Assembly: GCA_944367465.1 (NCBI GenBank)
Contig: CALVWO010000012.1
Span: 1-36,479 of the forward strand
Source of the DNA: an uncultured Clostridia bacterium
Lineage (GTDB): Bacteria > Bacillota > Clostridia > Christensenellales > Borkfalkiaceae
Length of the DNA stretch: 36,479 bases
Direction: 5' to 3'
In this document: positions 17,807 through 26,125 of the stretch, piece by piece
Layout of the letters: every line of letters begins with the position of its first letter
Position numbering within the stretch: position 1 is the first letter of the stretch
Made by a program: the position numbers and the translations under genes
The notes under the pieces: generated by a model
The model's database searches: none
Told to the model about the DNA's origin: nothing
What the model saw: the letters and a program-made list of their open reading frames with translations, nothing else

Positions 17807-18549
17807 CTTCTCCACCTCACGATAAGAACATAGGCAAGACGGCAGAGCCCTTCGAGCGCGAAGCCCATGAGCACGGTCAACAGCGTGAGCGCCATGAGCC
17901 GCGGCATCTGCAAATAGATCTGCGCCTCCTGCATCATGCCGCCGAGCGAGCGGTATGTGGAGGCGAGCACCTCGCCCGAGATGACGACTTTCAGCCCGAG
18001 CGAGAAGATGGAGCCCGCTTGTTTGAGAAGGACGGGCGCGGAGAGCGGCAGATACATTTTTACGATCTTTCTGCCCGCGCCGACGCGGAAGGCGCGCGCG
18101 AGTTCGCCGTACTCCTCCCCCACTTCGTCGAATGCGGCGAGCGCGGCGGCATACGCCGCAGGAAAAAGAACGAGCGCGGAGACAATGACAGGCGCAACGG
18201 CGGGCGTCGTCCACAGAAGGAGCATCAGGACGACCGCCATCGTCGGCACAGTGCGGAGCACGGAGATGACGGGCGCCAGAAATGCGCGGACGCCCCCGGA
18301 AAGGTGTGCGGGTACTGCGAGCGCGATCCCCAGCGCCATAGAGGCGAGGAACGCCCACAGCGTGCGGAGGAAAGTGTTCCCGAATGCACGCCAAAAGGAC
18401 GCTTCCGTAAGAAGGCGTCCCGTTTCGCGGATGGTCTCCCAAAAGGACGGGAGCACGTAGTCGTTCCGCACAAGATAGAAGGCGATCACCCAGACGAGCC
18501 ACAGCGCAATGAGCGCGACCGCCGAGAAGAGCGCGTTTTTCTTAGCCAT
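17803..18549 (-). CDS. ABC transporter permease (SsuC/TauC-like)
   Basis: A 248-residue inner-membrane permease with about six transmembrane segments. It carries the cytoplasmic EAA loop (EYGELARAFRVGAGRKIVKMYLPL region, about 146-169) that contacts the ATPase. It belongs to the BPD_transp_1 family, NMT1-linked importers. Its ATG begins immediately after the TAA of the upstream substrate-binding protein, with no gap. It ends in an ATGA overlap with the ATPase gene, so the three products are translated in tight sequence. The substrate cannot be read from the sequence. Nitrate, sulfonate, taurine and thiamine-precursor importers share this architecture. Confidence 0.9.
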   Translation of the reverse strand: MAKKNALFSAVALIALWLVWVIAFYLVRNDYVLPSFWETIRETGRLLTEASFWRAFGNTFLRTLWAFLASMALGIALAVPAHLSGGVRAFLAPVISVLRTVPTMAVVLMLLLWTTPAVAPVIVSALVLFPAAYAAALAAFDEVGEEYGELARAFRVGAGRKIVKMYLPLSAPVLLKQAGSIFSLGLKVVISGEVLASTYRSLGGMMQEAQIYLQMPRLMALTLLTVLMGFALEGLCRLAYVLIVRWRR

Positions 18550-19563
18550 TTACCCTGCGTAATAGAAGGAATCCGAGACCGCGGAAGTAAATTCCGCGTT
18601 GAGATCGATGAGTTCGGCGAGGAAGGCGTTCACGCGCGACTTGCAGTCCTGCGCGGCGGTAAAATACACGGAGCAATTCGCAATCACCGTTGCGTTGAGG
18701 TTGTTTGCGTTCAGCGAAGGCGTCATGCCCTCCGTGTAGCAATCCTCCAAAAGCGCCACGACATCCTCCGCGGATGCGGCGGCGAGATATTCGTCGCTCC
18801 CGTTCATGTACTCGATCATCTTCCCGACCGCCTCGGAATCGGAGTCGATCACCGTCTTTTTTGCCACCAAAACCGCCTGCGGGTAGCCGTTTTCGCCGTC
18901 GTACAGCGTTTGCAGGCTGCCTGCGAGTTTGAAGGGGTTCGCGCTCGAGGCAGTGCCGTTGATTTTTCCCGTTGCCGCCGGCTCGGGGCAGAGATAGTAG
19001 TCGCATCCGCTTGCGGGCGTGACCGTCGATGCATCGGCAAACGCCTGCAGGTTGACCTTATCCGACGCCGCTTCGACGTCGTTGCCGAGGATCTGATAGT
19101 CGATGTCGTTCCTGCTGAGAACTGCCTGGAACGTGAGTCCGGGAACGTTGTTCAGCTGCACGACGCCCACCGTTTTGCCGACGAGCGTAGAGAGATTGTC
19201 GGTCGTGATCTCGGGATTGCCGCCCGTGGTAAGAAGGTACATATTGCCGTTGGTGACGGTGCCGAGCATCTGATAGGTCTCCCCTTTTCCCAAAAGTTTT
19301 GCCGCCACATTGACGGGAAGGATACAGAAATCCGCGGCAGGCTCCTCTCCCTGCACCTGCGCGGTGATCGCGTTGGACGCGACGATGCGGAAATCGTACC
19401 GATCGTCGTCTTCGCTCACGGCATTGGCGAGCGCCAAGGCGGGCGCGCCGTCGGGCGCATAGACGGTGTACGTGCCGTCGTCATTCTCCCCTGCGCATGC
19501 CGTAAACACGCAGGCAGCTACGCCGATCGTGAGCGCGAGCGCTGTTGCAAGAAATTTTTTCAT
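18550..19563 (-). CDS. NMT1-like substrate-binding lipoprotein
   Basis: A 337-residue extracytoplasmic solute receptor. A signal peptide is followed by candidate lipobox cysteines at residue 18 (VAAC) or 23 (FTAC). The body fits the periplasmic-binding type II fold used by SsuA/NMT1/ThiY-like proteins: an early region binding ligand (PDGAPALALANAV), a central GKTVGVVQLNNVPG hinge-type segment, and CDYYLCPEPAATG. GGAGG lies six bases before ATG 19563. It follows the TM1266-type gene by 15 bp and abuts the permease, giving the order receptor-permease-ATPase. The ligand is unknown. Company with a hydrogenase-associated regulator raises the possibility of a cofactor precursor or metal-related ligand, as inference only. 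Confidence 0.88.
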   Translation of the reverse strand: MKKFLATALALTIGVAACVFTACAGENDDGTYTVYAPDGAPALALANAVSEDDDRYDFRIVASNAITAQVQGEEPAADFCILPVNVAAKLLGKGETYQMLGTVTNGNMYLLTTGGNPEITTDNLSTLVGKTVGVVQLNNVPGLTFQAVLSRNDIDYQILGNDVEAASDKVNLQAFADASTVTPASGCDYYLCPEPAATGKINGTASSANPFKLAGSLQTLYDGENGYPQAVLVAKKTVIDSDSEAVGKMIEYMNGSDEYLAAASAEDVVALLEDCYTEGMTPSLNANNLNATVIANCSVYFTAAQDCKSRVNAFLAELIDLNAEFTSAVSDSFYYAG

Positions 19564-19578
19564 GATAGCCTCCGAAAC

Positions 19579-19827
19579 TTAAAATTTGCTAAATAACGTT
19601 TTTGCGGTCACGCCGTCGAGCTGACCGATCCTGCCCGTGAGCGCATTGACGACGGGCGCGGGCGCGTCCATGACGACGCACAATACCGAAACATGCTTTT
19701 CACGGTAAGGTATCCCCATCCTGCCCACGATATATTCGCCGAATTCCGAGAGACAGGCATTGAGTTTTTCCGCCTCTTCGCGCTTTTCGACGATGACGGA
19801 GAGGACGGCGATGCGGTTTTCTTCCAT
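19579..19827 (-). CDS. TM1266-type putative Fe-only hydrogenase regulator
   Basis: An 82-residue ACT/ferredoxin-like protein. It matches what I know of the TM1266 family (putative iron-only hydrogenase system regulator) by EKLNACLSEFGEYIVGRMGIPYREKHVSV and a second VDAP...ALTGRIGQLDGV half. Family members usually sit near hydE/hydF/hydG maturation genes; none are visible here. Instead it heads an ABC importer operon. The start ATG 19827 has GGAGGGAGA a few bases upstream; the frame continues upstream only through the structured leader. A role in sensing and regulating, possibly by binding a small ligand, is inferred from the fold. Confidence 0.85.
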   Translation of the reverse strand: MEENRIAVLSVIVEKREEAEKLNACLSEFGEYIVGRMGIPYREKHVSVLCVVMDAPAPVVNALTGRIGQLDGVTAKTLFSKF

Positions 19828-19833
19828 AAAAAA

Positions 19834-19935
19834 TCTCCCTCCGCCCGAACGGCAAAGGGAGACGGCGCGCTCTGCGGCGCGCAATTGTTCTTCTTTTCGT
19901 CTCCTTTGCGGTCAGATTCCTCTTTCCGTTCAGGC
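19834..19935 (-). promoter_or_regulatory. Structured leader, candidate riboswitch
   Basis: Read on the minus strand, the ~100-nt leader forms nested helices. P1 is GCCTGAACGG (19935-19926) / CCGTTCGGGC (19852-19843) with one G-U pair. P2 is GCAAAGGAGACG (19909-19898) / CGTCTCCCTTTGC (19864-19852) with one bulge. P3 is GCGCGC / GCGCGC (19882-19877 / 19870-19865). P1 and P2 are continuous on the 3' side and separated by a 16-nt bulge, AAAGAGGAATCTGACC, on the 5' side. TCTCCC (19862-19857, part of P2) can alternatively pair with GGGAGA (19839-19834), the ribosome binding site. Folding P2 would therefore free translation. I match it to no known riboswitch class (TPP, SAM, cobalamin, glycine, THF, fluoride). 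Confidence 0.6.
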
Positions 19936-19941
19936 GATACG

Positions 19942-19971
19942 ATTATAGCACAGTCCCGCCCGCATTGTCAA
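19942..19971 (-). promoter_or_regulatory. Promoter of the TM1266-ABC operon
   Basis: Minus strand TTGACA (19971-19966), 18 bp, TATAAT (19947-19942): both hexamers consensus. Transcription should begin at about 19935, exactly where helix P1 of the structured leader starts. Confidence 0.85.
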
Positions 19972-19984
19972 ATCATTGCATGCA

Positions 19985-20018
19985 GAAAAGCAAAACCGCC
20001 GCCTTCCGGCGACGGTTT
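19985..20018 (-). terminator. Terminator of the phosphoketolase gene
   Basis: Stem AAACCGTCGCC / GGCGGCGGTTT (20018-20008 / 20003-19993, minus strand) with a GGAA loop and one wobble pair, followed by TGCTTTTC. It sits about 40 bp beyond the stop at 20057. Confidence 0.75.
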
Positions 20019-20056
20019 GTTGTTCTGATCGGAATGCCTTGCGGCATACGGGCGCC

Positions 20057-22477
20057 TTACTTGTTATCTTCGGGCGTGTGCCACTTCCAGTTCTGGATCT
20101 CGGGCAAATCTTCGCCGTACTCCGCAATGTAGTTGCGGTGCTCGACGAGCTTGTCGTTCATCATCTGGATCAGGAAGGAGCCGCGGTTGCCCAGCTGAGG
20201 CAGGCTCATCATCGCCTCGCGGACGAGGTGGAATCTGTCGATATGGTTCTGCACGCGCATATCGAAGCCCGTCGTGATCGTGCCCTCTTCCATATAACCG
20301 AACACCTTGATGTTGCGGTTGTGGCGGGTATAGGTGAGCTCGTGGATGAGCTTGGGATAGCCGTGATACACGAAGATGACCGGCTTATCCTTCGTGAAGA
20401 TCGCATCGAACGCGCTGTCGCGGAGGCCGTGAGGATGATTCTCGTGAGAATCGAGCTTCATAAGGTCGACGACGTTGACGAAACGGATCTTGAGATCGGG
20501 CATATAGTCGCGCAGTATGGTCGTAGCGGCAAGCGCTTCCACCGTGGGCGTATCGCCGCAGCACGCCATGACGAGATCGGGCTCTTCACCTGCGTCGTTG
20601 GACGCCCAAGGCCATACGCCGATACCCTGCGTGCAGTGCTTGACCGCCTGATCCATCGTGAGCCACTGATAGGTCGGGTGCTTGGAGGCAACGATGACGT
20701 TGATATAGCCCTTGCTCTTGACGCAGTGGTCGAAGCAGGAGAGCAGGCAGTTGGAATCCGGCGGAAGATAGCAGCGGATAACATCTGCCTTCTTGCAGGT
20801 GACGTGATCGAGGAATCCGGGATCCTGGTGCGTGAACCCGTTGTGATCCTGCTGCCAGACGTTGGACGTGAGGATGAGGTTGAGCGAGGAGATATCCTGT
20901 CTCCAGGGCAGCTCGTTGGTAACTTTGAGCCACTTTGCGTGCTGGGAGACCATGGAGTCAACGATACGGATGAAGGACTCGTAGGACGCGAAGAACCCGT
21001 GGCGGCCGGTGAGAATGTAGCCTTCGAGCCAGCCTTCGCACATGTGCTCGGAAAGATAAGCGTCCATGATCCTGCCCTGAGGCGCGACGTTGTCGTCTTC
21101 AACATAGACGCAGTCTTCGGGGCAAGCCTTATCGTAGATCTTCGCCTCGAACGGACGGGAAGAGACTTCGAACGCCGCATACATACGGTTGGACATCGTC
21201 TCATCGGGTCCGAACATACGGAAGTTCCTGCTCTCTTCGTTGAGCTTGAGGACGTCTCTGATATAGGAACCGAGCACAAGCATATCCTGCGCCTTGACGG
21301 TGCCGGGAGCGTCCATCTTGACGCCGTACTTCGTGAAGTCGGGCAGACGGAGATCCTTCAGGAGCTTGCCGCCGTTGGTATGAGGATTTGCCGAGATGCG
21401 GTGGTCGCCCGTGGGAGCGAGCGCTTTGAGCTCGGGCTTGAGCTTATAGTCCTCGGTGAAGAGCTCTTCGGGACGATAGGAAAGGAGCCACTCTCTGAGC
21501 AGATCGAGATGCTCGGGCTTCTCCATCGTGATCGGGACCTGGTGCGCACGGTAGCTGCCTTCGATGTGCTTGCCGTCGACGACCTTGGGACCCGTCCAGC
21601 CCTTGGGCGTGCGGAGAACGATCATAGGCCATACAGGGCGCTCGGAGCAGCCCTCTTCTCTTGCCTTTCTCTGGATCTCCTTGATCTCCTTGATGCACTT
21701 GTCGAGCGTTTCCGCCATCTTCTTGTGCATGGGCATGGGATCGTCGCCCTCGACAAAATAGGGCTTCCAGCCGCAGCCGTGGAAGAAACTCTTGAGCTCG
21801 TCCTTGGAAATACGCGCGAACACCGTGGGGTTATTGATCTTGAACCCGTTGAGGTGAAGGATGGGCAGGACGGCGCCGTCCGTTACGGCGTTGAGGAACT
21901 TGTTGGAGTGCCATGCCGTTGCAAGAGGACCCGTCTCCGCTTCGCCGTCGCCGACGATGGTCGCCGCGATAAGGTCGGGGTTATCGAACACGGCGCCGAA
22001 CGCGTGCGCGAGCGAATAACCGAGCTCGCCGCCCTCGTTGATGGAACCGGGCGTCTCGGGCGCGACGTGCGAGGAGATACCGCCGGGGAAGGAGAACTGC
22101 TTGCACAGTTTCGTCATGCCGACTTCGTCCTCGGAGACGTTGGGATAAACTTCGCTGTACGTTCCCTCGAGGTAGGAGTTTGCGACAAAGAAGTTGCCGC
22201 CGTGACCGGGCCCGGAGAGAAGGATCATATCGAGGTCAAACTTTTTGATGACGCGGTTAAGGTGCACATAGACGAAGTTCTGTCCGGGCACGGTACCCCA
22301 GTGACCGACGATCTTCTTCTTGACCTGATCGCGTGTGAGAGGCTCGCGAAGGAGAGGGTTTCTCAGCATATAGAGCTGCGCAGCCGAGAGATAGTTCGCG
22401 GCACGCCAGTAAGCATCCATCTTTTTGAGATACTCTTCCGTCAAGGGCTTCTTTTCGGGAATGATTTCGTTGCTCAT
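20057..22477 (-). CDS. xfp: Xylulose-5-P/fructose-6-P phosphoketolase
   Basis: An 806-residue thiamine-diphosphate enzyme that splits xylulose-5-P (and often fructose-6-P) with phosphate to acetyl-P plus glyceraldehyde-3-P (or erythrose-4-P), the key step of the phosphoketolase/bifid shunt. Visible: [17 protein letters not shown] near the N-terminus, GPGHGG, the family signature [14 protein letters not shown], the ThDP/Mg-binding [19 protein letters not shown], the middle-domain [10 protein letters not shown], and the C-terminal [11 protein letters not shown]-like region. Length matches the family. A TTG four codons upstream overlaps the GGAGG ribosome binding site; ATG 22477 is the start. 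It is monocistronic, with a perfect promoter and its own terminator. No acetate kinase gene is in view. Confidence 0.97.
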   Translation of the reverse strand: MSNEIIPEKKPLTEEYLKKMDAYWRAANYLSAAQLYMLRNPLLREPLTRDQVKKKIVGHWGTVPGQNFVYVHLNRVIKKFDLDMILLSGPGHGGNFFVANSYLEGTYSEVYPNVSEDEVGMTKLCKQFSFPGGISSHVAPETPGSINEGGELGYSLAHAFGAVFDNPDLIAATIVGDGEAETGPLATAWHSNKFLNAVTDGAVLPILHLNGFKINNPTVFARISKDELKSFFHGCGWKPYFVEGDDPMPMHKKMAETLDKCIKEIKEIQRKAREEGCSERPVWPMIVLRTPKGWTGPKVVDGKHIEGSYRAHQVPITMEKPEHLDLLREWLLSYRPEELFTEDYKLKPELKALAPTGDHRISANPHTNGGKLLKDLRLPDFTKYGVKMDAPGTVKAQDMLVLGSYIRDVLKLNEESRNFRMFGPDETMSNRMYAAFEVSSRPFEAKIYDKACPEDCVYVEDDNVAPQGRIMDAYLSEHMCEGWLEGYILTGRHGFFASYESFIRIVDSMVSQHAKWLKVTNELPWRQDISSLNLILTSNVWQQDHNGFTHQDPGFLDHVTCKKADVIRCYLPPDSNCLLSCFDHCVKSKGYINVIVASKHPTYQWLTMDQAVKHCTQGIGVWPWASNDAGEEPDLVMACCGDTPTVEALAATTILRDYMPDLKIRFVNVVDLMKLDSHENHPHGLRDSAFDAIFTKDKPVIFVYHGYPKLIHELTYTRHNRNIKVFGYMEEGTITTGFDMRVQNHIDRFHLVREAMMSLPQLGNRGSFLIQMMNDKLVEHRNYIAEYGEDLPEIQNWKWHTPEDNK

Positions 22478-22511
22478 GAGTTCCTCCAATAATTATAGTG
22501 TTTCTGGTAAC

Positions 22512-22540
22512 ATTATACCCCCTACTTTCCGCCTTGTCAA
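22512..22540 (-). promoter_or_regulatory. Consensus promoter of xfp
   Basis: Minus strand TTGACA (22540-22535), 17 bp, TATAAT (22517-22512). Both hexamers are perfect, 35 bp upstream of the start codon, suggesting high expression. Confidence 0.9.
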
Positions 22541-22624
22541 TAAGAGTACGTAAAAATTTTTCGCATTTTTTGCGCGATCCCGCCGCGAGCGGCAAAAATC
22601 AACCCGCTTACACAAAACAAACAT

Positions 22625-22658
22625 AAAAAAATCCCCGTTTTCGGCGGGGAAATTTTTT
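22625..22658 (-). terminator. Terminator of the sufCB-like operon
   Basis: Stem TCCCCG (22632-22637) / CGGGGA (22645-22650) with A and T runs on both sides. On the minus strand seven T follow it, about 40 bp after the stop at 22692. Confidence 0.8.
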
Positions 22659-22691
22659 TTGGCGCTTGATTTTCGGCAGATTTGCGGGCGT

Positions 22692-23612
22692 TCAGCTCAA
22701 AAAACCCTTGATGATCTGCTCTTCCGCTTCCTGTTCGGTGAGTCCGAGCGTCATGAGTTTCAGAAGCTGTTCGCCTGCGATCTTTCCGATCGCAGCCTCG
22801 TGGATGAGTTCCGCATCGACGCAGTTCGCCGCGAGCGCGGGAACGGCGATGACGTGCGCGTCGTCCATAATGATGGCGTCGCACTCGCTGTGTCCGTGGC
22901 ACTTGCCGTTGCCGTCGATCCTGAGCTCCAGCTCCTGGCGGGAAGTTCCCGCAGCGACCGAACGGGAAACGATATCCGCCCCTGCGCCGTCGCCCTCGAG
23001 CTGCACGGAAAAATCCGTTTTGGCATACTGCTTTCCGTGCGTATAGATCTTTTCGCGGATGACGAGATCGGCATTCGCCGCAAGCGTGGCGCGGGTGGTG
23101 CGCGCGGTGGAATCGACGCCCTTGATCTGCGTCGTCTCCATCTCCATGCGCGCGCCCTCTTCGAGATACATCACCGTTTCGGGGTTCATCACATTTTCGC
23201 CGTTGCCGTCCCCTTCGGCGTAATGCTTTTCCACATATTTCACCCTGGCGCCCTTGCCGAGGTGGAAGGTGTGGACGCCGCTGTGCTCCGCCGTTTCGAC
23301 GCCGCAGTTATGGATGCCGCACCCGGCAATGATGAGGACATCCGCGCCCGCCTCGACATAAAAATCGTTATAGACCTTTTCGCGGTAGTCCGTTTTGGTG
23401 ATGACGACGGGGATGTGCACGCTCTCCCCCTTCGTTTCGCCGGAGACGAAAATATCGATGCCCGATTTTCCGTCCTTCCTGCCCTCGATGCGGATGTGCG
23501 GCGTACTTCTGCGCCCGTCCGCCTCGCCGTTTTTTCTGATATTATAGGCGCCGTCCGGCACCTTGTGCAGATCTGCGATCTGCATCAAAAGCATTTTTTC
23601 AAGTTCATCCAT
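22692..23612 (-). CDS. SufB/SufD-family Fe-S cluster scaffold protein
   Basis: A 306-residue SufBD-family beta-helix protein. It has the typical right-handed beta-helix core pattern (GADVLIIAGCGIHNCGVETAEHSG, then HTFHLGKGARVKYVEKHYAEG). The C-terminal part carries HGHSECDAIIMDDAHVIAVPAL with conserved Cys/His/Asp, followed by the EAAIGKIAGEQLLKLMTLGLTEQEAEEQIIKGFL tail. It is much shorter than E. coli SufB (about 495 aa) and resembles the short SufB of minimal two-gene SufBC (SmsCB) systems of anaerobes. It works with the ATPase encoded just upstream to assemble Fe-S clusters in the cytoplasm. GGAGG precedes ATG 23612. No SufS, SufU or SufD partner is visible. Confidence 0.9.
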   Translation of the reverse strand: MDELEKMLLMQIADLHKVPDGAYNIRKNGEADGRRSTPHIRIEGRKDGKSGIDIFVSGETKGESVHIPVVITKTDYREKVYNDFYVEAGADVLIIAGCGIHNCGVETAEHSGVHTFHLGKGARVKYVEKHYAEGDGNGENVMNPETVMYLEEGARMEMETTQIKGVDSTARTTRATLAANADLVIREKIYTHGKQYAKTDFSVQLEGDGAGADIVSRSVAAGTSRQELELRIDGNGKCHGHSECDAIIMDDAHVIAVPALAANCVDAELIHEAAIGKIAGEQLLKLMTLGLTEQEAEEQIIKGFLS

Positions 23613-23629
23613 TTTGCAGACCTCCTGTG

Positions 23630-24343
23630 TTACTGCCCGAACGCGGGGCAGATGCGCCCTGCCAGAAGATTGGGCAGGATCTCCTCGCGCGAGCCCTCGC
23701 GCTCTACTTTGCCGTTTGCGATGACGACGATCTTATCCGCGATGTTGAGGATGCGCTCCTGGTGGGAGATGATGAGGATGCTCCCGTTCGTGCGCGCGTG
23801 CATCTTTTCGAACACGGAAATGAGATTCTGGAAACTCCACAGATCGATGCCCGCCTCCGGTTCGTCGAACACGGAGAGCGCCGTGCCGCGCGCGAGGACG
23901 GTGGCGATCTCGATGCGTTTGAGCTCGCCGCCCGAAAGCGAGGCGTTGACCTCGCGGTCGATATAGTCGCGGGCGCACAGCCCCACCTCCGAGAGATAGG
24001 TACATGCCTCGCTGACAGTGATCTTTCTGCCCGCCGCGAGCGAAATGAGATCTTTTACCGTAATGCCCTTGAACCGCACGGGCTGTTGGAAGGCATAGGA
24101 AATGCCGCGGCGCGCGCGCTCGGTGACGGAAAGCCCCGTGATATCCTCGCCGTCGAGAAAGATCTTTCCCTCCGTCGGCGTGAGAATGCCCGCGATGATC
24201 TTGGCAAGGGTCGACTTGCCGCTGCCGTTGGGACCGGTGATGGCGACGAAACGCTCGTTCACTCTGAGCGAGACGTCGTTGAGGATCTCCTTATTTGCGT
24301 CGCCGTCGGACGCGGCGAAACTGATGTGACTGAGTTCTAACAT
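23630..24343 (-). CDS. sufC: Fe-S assembly ATPase SufC
   Basis: A 237-residue ABC-type ATPase that energises the SufB scaffold rather than transport. Walker A is GPNGSGKST (37-45) and the Q-loop is YAFQQPVRFKGI, typical of SufC. The signature is ASLSGGELKR, Walker B ALSVFDEPEAGID, and the H-loop ISHQ. Two residues, CPAFGQ near the end and the lack of any permease in the operon, fit SufC over a transporter. The frame extends 17 codons further upstream into the operator region. I place the start at ATG 24343, which begins the conserved MLELSHIS; AAGG lies about 8 bases before it, a weak site. It precedes the scaffold gene by 17 bp. Confidence 0.9.
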   Translation of the reverse strand: MLELSHISFAASDGDANKEILNDVSLRVNERFVAITGPNGSGKSTLAKIIAGILTPTEGKIFLDGEDITGLSVTERARRGISYAFQQPVRFKGITVKDLISLAAGRKITVSEACTYLSEVGLCARDYIDREVNASLSGGELKRIEIATVLARGTALSVFDEPEAGIDLWSFQNLISVFEKMHARTNGSILIISHQERILNIADKIVVIANGKVEREGSREEILPNLLAGRICPAFGQ

Positions 24344-24374
24344 ATTATATACCTTATATATGGATTGCGTTATA

Positions 24375-24397
24375 GCGTTGCAACTCCGTTGCAACGC
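24375..24397. promoter_or_regulatory. Perfect 23-bp palindrome at the suf transcription start
   Basis: GCGTTGCAAC (24375-24384), 3 nt, GTTGCAACGC (24388-24397): a perfect inverted repeat whose arm core GTTGCAAC is itself palindromic. It spans the expected transcription start (about 24394) just downstream of the -10 box. That position suits a repressor operator, for instance an Fe-S or redox sensor controlling sufCB. It could also fold as a 5' mRNA hairpin. The binding protein is unknown. Confidence 0.7.
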
Positions 24398-24400
24398 AGG

Positions 24401-24429
24401 ATTTTACCACATTGTGCGCAAAAAGTCAA
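24401..24429 (-). promoter_or_regulatory. Promoter of the sufCB-like operon
   Basis: Minus strand TTGACT (24429-24424), 17 bp, TAAAAT (24406-24401), followed immediately by the 24375-24397 palindrome. Leader length to the sufC start is about 50 nt. Confidence 0.8.
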
Positions 24430-24497
24430 CTAAAATGCCGCCGTCCCGCGGGCGCTTGCCATTATGCTCCCGCCCGTGTGCGCCGCCCGCCCCGCAA

Positions 24498-24525
24498 TAC
24501 AAAAACGGGCGGTTCCCCCGCCCGT
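24498..24525 (-). terminator. Terminator of the two-component/membrane protein operon
   Basis: Stem CGGGCGG (24506-24512) / CCGCCCG (24518-24524), followed on the minus strand by TTTTT (24505-24501), 15 bp after the stop at 24540. Confidence 0.85.
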
Positions 24526-24539
24526 TTTCTCACCGTGTT

Positions 24540-26102
24540 TTACTGCCGTTTGTTCTGTCCGTCGGCTTTATCGTTCTTTTCGTCCCCGTCCGATCCGCCG
24601 AGATCGGGGAAGGGATCGAGATCGATCTTGCCGTTTTCCGCCCTGCCGCGTTTGAGTTTTTCCTCTTCCGCGCGCATCTTTTTTCGGGCGCGCGCGTGCA
24701 CGCACAGAACGACGACGACCACGACGGCAGCCGCGCCGACCGCAACGCCGAGCATGATAAGCGCCGCCGTGAGCGTGGGCGTTCCGCCGTCGACGGGCTG
24801 CGGTTCGTATCCCATGCCCTCTTTGCGGGCGACGACGAAGGAGAGTTCGCCGAGCGGGAGCCCGTCCTTCGAGAACGTGTATCCCGACTGCGTTTTGCTG
24901 AAATTCAGGGTGCTGCTCTCGAGGCAGAAGGGCGTTTGGATATTGATGGTGATCGCGCGGAAATCCGCCCAACGCTGTCCGGGAGAGAGCAGATAATCGA
25001 ACAACCACTTGCCCGTGTTTTCGGAGGGGATATCGGGCATGAGCGGAGCGGTGACGGTGTTGACGATACTTCCATTCGCAGGCACCGTTACTTCATACTC
25101 ATACCAGAGCATGAGGTTTTCCAGCACGGCGGCGGCATCGATGCGGGAAGTGAGCCGCAGATCGCTGTCCGCGGAGAGCATGGCGACCGTGGCGTTGTAA
25201 AAATCGAGATAACTCACGGCAGTACCGGCGTCCGCATACATCTCCTGTACGAATGCGGAAAAATCGATCCGCCGTTTTTCCGGCTGTCCGACATGCGCGC
25301 CCGCGATGAGCTGCGCATTCGCGCCGGACATGGAGTATACGCCCGCCTCGACCCGCTTGGGAACATCGCCGATGGCGTAAATGACGATCTCCTGCGTCTG
25401 CCCCGTTTTGACGTTCCTGTACACCTCGCCCCGGCCGTTGTTGACGCCGACGACGCCGCTCCCCGCGCTGAACACCTGCGTGCGGCTCGGGTTGGCATCG
25501 TAACGGAAGATAAAGGTGCGCAGATCGCTCCCGTCCTCGGGCACGGTCACGGAGAACGTGTACACCGTGACGCCCTGTCCGGCATAGAAAAAATCGTCCT
25601 GCATCGCGGTCTTGCGCGGGAGCTCGCCGTCGAGATCGAACGCCGTTCCGTAATAGTTCTTTTCGTGATAGGTGAACCGCTCGCGGATCTCCCCGCCGTT
25701 CACGATGTCGAGCGGATCGCCGTCCACCGTGACGGAATACCCGCCGCGCAGTTCGGAAAGATAGTCGGGCTTGAAACCGACGGGAAGGTACATGGTGAGC
25801 GCCACGTCCTCTGCCGTCCGGTTTTCCAGCGTATAGCTTGCCTCCACGCGGGAAGTGCTCTTTTCCGCCTCCTCCTGCGTGATGGGAAGATCGTCGATAT
25901 AGAATGTGAGCGTTTCGTCCGTGACCACAACGGGACAATCGCCGCCGCCGAAATCCACGACGACGTCCGACCCGTTCACGCCGGACCAGTTCGCATACGC
26001 GGAAGCCGCGCGCGCTTCGGTGTTTTTCGCACCGAAGGCGAGCAGGCTGCCCGTTGCGACAGGCAACGCAAGCAGGAATGCCCCCAACGATCTACTCCTC
26101 AT
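24540..26102 (-). CDS. Signal-peptide surface protein with C-terminal membrane anchor
   Basis: A 520-residue protein of unknown family. The N-terminus has a signal peptide (MRSRSLGAFLLALP..., probable cleavage after ARA near residue 32). About 410 extracellular residues rich in beta-type sequence follow. One transmembrane helix (about 447-470, LTAALIMLGVAVGAAAVVVVVVLCV) leads to a ~50-residue charged cytoplasmic tail ending DGDEKNDKADGQNKRQ. Topology is therefore outside-in. It lies 23 bp after the histidine kinase gene and shares its terminator, so it is probably co-expressed with the two-component system, as a target or accessory sensor. AAGGAGGT lies 14 bases before ATG 26102, with weaker AAAGAG nearer; an upstream in-frame TAA rules out a longer start. 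Confidence 0.8.
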   Translation of the reverse strand: MRSRSLGAFLLALPVATGSLLAFGAKNTEARAASAYANWSGVNGSDVVVDFGGGDCPVVVTDETLTFYIDDLPITQEEAEKSTSRVEASYTLENRTAEDVALTMYLPVGFKPDYLSELRGGYSVTVDGDPLDIVNGGEIRERFTYHEKNYYGTAFDLDGELPRKTAMQDDFFYAGQGVTVYTFSVTVPEDGSDLRTFIFRYDANPSRTQVFSAGSGVVGVNNGRGEVYRNVKTGQTQEIVIYAIGDVPKRVEAGVYSMSGANAQLIAGAHVGQPEKRRIDFSAFVQEMYADAGTAVSYLDFYNATVAMLSADSDLRLTSRIDAAAVLENLMLWYEYEVTVPANGSIVNTVTAPLMPDIPSENTGKWLFDYLLSPGQRWADFRAITINIQTPFCLESSTLNFSKTQSGYTFSKDGLPLGELSFVVARKEGMGYEPQPVDGGTPTLTAALIMLGVAVGAAAVVVVVVLCVHARARKKMRAEEEKLKRGRAENGKIDLDPFPDLGGSDGDEKNDKADGQNKRQ

Positions 26103-26125
26103 AACTCTTTACCCTGACCTCCTTA

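Noticed and set aside
19976-22492. 838-codon plus-strand frame opposite phosphoketolase
   Set aside because: The opposite strand encodes a full-length, highly conserved phosphoketolase with promoter and terminator; this frame has no family resemblance.
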